A DNA stretch of 6,089 nucleotides from assembly GCA_036491235.1 (NCBI GenBank), contig DASXCK010000323.1, positions 1 through 6,089 on the forward strand, read 5' to 3'. Within the stretch, counting starts at the first letter, position 1, and each line of letters begins with the position of its first letter. A model generated the notes under the pieces. The model had not been told where the DNA came from and did no database searches. It saw only the letters and a program-made list of their open reading frames with translations. Position numbers and translations under genes: made by a program. Below are positions 5,353 to 6,089 of this stretch, piece after piece. Origin of the DNA: JAVDCA01 sp036491235. GTDB lineage: Bacteria; Pseudomonadota; Alphaproteobacteria; Rhizobiales; Xanthobacteraceae.

Positions 5353-5592
5353 TCAGCACTTGGTCGTGCCGTACCGCGCCGCAAGCCACAGCCCGAGCGC
5401 GCCGACCGGCACGATGACCAGCGGCGCGACCTCCGCACTGACATTCGTCAATGCGCCGAGCAGGAAGATCAGCCCCGCCACCGCGAACCCGAACGGATAA
5501 GAGGCGCGCCGGCTGCGGAAGCCGAGTCGCCGCGCAATCACGACCAGCACCACAAGGGCGCCGACCCACAGCAAGGCCGTCGTGACCGTCAT
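5353..5592 (-). CDS. Small inner-membrane protein with three hydrophobic segments
   Basis: The 79-residue product is almost wholly hydrophobic, with likely membrane segments at about 6-20 (ALLWVGALVVLVVIA), 34-48 (FGFAVAGLIFLLGAL) and 56-72 (APLVIVPVGALGLWLAA). A basic loop (RRLGFRSRRAS, 21-31) follows the first segment and suggests the cytoplasmic side by the positive-inside rule. It ends in a terminal cysteine (GTTKC). No family is recognised. The ATG at 5590-5592 begins 26 bases after the stop of the upstream gene on the same strand, so the pair is probably one transcript; the Shine-Dalgarno is weak (GAAAG right before the ATG), which would fit translation helped by the upstream gene. It converges on the gene at 4775. 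Confidence 0.7.
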   Translation of the reverse strand: MTVTTALLWVGALVVLVVIARRLGFRSRRASYPFGFAVAGLIFLLGALTNVSAEVAPLVIVPVGALGLWLAARYGTTKC

Positions 5593-5618
5593 CTTTCGAT
5601 GCTGCCGCCGAACATGCG

Positions 5619-5831
5619 CTACCGCGCCGGCACCTGGATCGGATTGCAGTTGTGCCGGCCCGACTCGATGCACTCTTCCGCCTTGCGCGCGTCGATCAGC
5701 GCATTGACGAGCCAGATGCCGCCGCCGATCAGCAGCACCGCGACCGCCAATATGATGAGGTTGGTGCGGCGCCGCTCGGCGTCCGTTTCCTCCTCGTCGT
5801 CGTGCGGGGGCTGAGGCTGCGGTTGCGTCAT
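5619..5831 (-). CDS. Small single-pass membrane protein, conserved-looking
   Basis: The 70-residue product has an acidic, Pro/Gln-rich cytoplasmic head (MTQPQPQPPHDDEEETDAERRR), one membrane helix at about 25-46 (LIILAVAVLLIGGGIWLVNALI) and a short tail with two cysteines (C54, C62) in ECIESGRHNC, ending NPIQVPAR. The basic RRR before the helix puts the head in the cytoplasm and the Cys pair in the periplasm. I recall closely similar unnamed proteins in Bradyrhizobium relatives; their function is not known. I chose the ATG at 5829-5831, with GGAT six bases upstream, over an in-frame TTG four codons earlier. It is the first gene of a two-gene unit with the protein at 5353-5592. A TTGACA at 5925-5920 on the minus strand could be a -35, but the matching -10 is poor. 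Confidence 0.72.
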   Translation of the reverse strand: MTQPQPQPPHDDEEETDAERRRTNLIILAVAVLLIGGGIWLVNALIDARKAEECIESGRHNCNPIQVPAR

Positions 5832-5853
5832 GACGACATCCAATGCTCGTCAG

Positions 5854-5959
5854 GGCCGGGCATGACCTTTCGAAGAACGGCGTCGCTTCGTTCGCCTATG
5901 CCCGGCCATCCGCGTCTTCTGTCAAGTAAAGCGCGGATGCGCGAGCCGAGCCCGCGCAT
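5854..5959. repeat. Three successive palindromes in the intergenic region
   Basis: GGCCGGGCAT (5854-5863) pairs with ATGCCCGGCC (5898-5907); ATCCGCG (5908-5914) pairs with CGCGGAT (5932-5938); ATGCGCG (5937-5943) pairs with CGCGCAT (5953-5959). The first two are directly adjacent and the last two overlap by two bases. GGGCATGAC at one end and GCGCATGAC at the other repeat the same motif. The pieces (CCGGGCATGAC, CCATCCGCGTCTT, CGCGGATG) resemble the dispersed palindromic repeats I recall from Bradyrhizobiaceae intergenic regions. It lies just past the stop of the minus-strand kinase gene and ahead of the gene starting at 5831, so it may end kinase transcription. Confidence 0.55.
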
Positions 5960-5971
5960 GACAATTGATGA

Positions 5972-6089
5972 TTACGACGCCATCGTCTCCTTGACGGTCG
6001 CGACCAGCGTCTTGAGCGAGAACGGCTTGGCGAGGAACTTGTGCTGGCCTTCCGGCCGGTTGTTGGCAAAAGCCTCCTCGGCATAGCCC
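5972..6089 (-). CDS. cckA: C-terminal end of a CckA-like hybrid histidine kinase (receiver domain), partial
   Basis: Only the last 38 residues are in the window; the gene enters from the right edge (first complete codon at 6088-6086) and ends at TAA 5972-5974. The sequence reads GYAEEAFANNRPEGQHKF, then LAKPFSLKTLVATVKETMAS. GYAEEAF is the beta-4/alpha-4 region of a CheY-like receiver domain and K in LAKPF is its conserved lysine (beta-5), followed by the alpha-5 helix. The spacing between GYAEEAF and KPF and the SLKTLVATVKET ending match the receiver end of CckA, the membrane hybrid kinase that drives CtrA phosphorylation through ChpT in alphaproteobacteria. The receiver call is firm; the CckA identity is from remembered homologues and needs the missing N-terminal part. 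The protein is read away from the window edge towards the palindromes at 5854-5959. Confidence 0.72.
   Translation of the reverse strand, partial: GYAEEAFANNRPEGQHKFLAKPFSLKTLVATVKETMAS

Noticed and set aside
4830..5444. A 204-codon minus-strand frame opposite the Gly/Ala-rich gene
   Set aside because: It is very Arg-rich, crosses the strong hairpin at 5239-5269 and has no signal or motif; it is an antisense shadow.

Overview
The window is GC-rich (well over 60% G+C by eye) and reads like a chromosomal segment of an alphaproteobacterium of the order Hyphomicrobiales, near Bradyrhizobium, Rhodopseudomonas or Xanthobacteraceae. The clues are an orphan Bug/TctC-type solute-binding protein, a CckA-like hybrid kinase tail, an FNR/FixK-type box, a DUF3828-like Tat protein, small secreted or membrane proteins, and intergenic palindromes of the kind common in those genomes. 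The genus is inferred, not shown. No phage, integrase, transposase, CRISPR array, tRNA or rRNA is visible.

Layout. (1) 1-675, plus strand: the 5'-truncated remainder of a PCMT-family (protein-L-isoaspartate O-methyltransferase-like) gene, broken by a one-base loss near 185. (2) 671-771: a 21-nt-arm inverted repeat between convergent genes. (3) 774-1265, minus strand: a Tat-exported DUF3828-like protein. (4) 1266-1471: a divergent intergenic region with a perfect 14-bp inverted repeat. (5) 1472-2572: a secreted NHL beta-propeller that aligns with the lyase domain (PAL) of peptidylglycine alpha-amidating monooxygenase and keeps all three zinc histidines and three catalytic residues. (6) 2647-4151: a tight cluster of a small secreted protein, a 49-residue Cys-rich lipoprotein and a Bug-type binding protein. 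(7) 4208-4473: a small unknown gene broken by a second one-base loss. (8) 4485-4774: a hairpin, an FNR/FixK-type box with a spaced -10, and a leader of about 220 nt. (9) 4775-5203: a secreted Gly/Ala/Arg-rich protein, then a repeat cluster and a strong GC hairpin shared with the convergent genes. (10) 5353-5831, minus strand: two small membrane proteins, probably co-transcribed. (11) 5854-5959: a run of three palindromes. (12) 5972-6089, minus strand: the C-terminal 38 residues of a CckA-like hybrid histidine kinase.

A shared theme is the cell envelope: six of the nine intact or recognisable genes encode products with export signals or membrane segments. The cluster at 1472-4151 puts a possible secreted lyase next to small envelope proteins and an orphan periplasmic binder, so a role in processing or capturing an external substrate is possible, but nothing in the sequence names the substrate. 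The two frameshifts have the same sign and both fall in short homopolymers, so they may be sequence errors rather than true gene decay.
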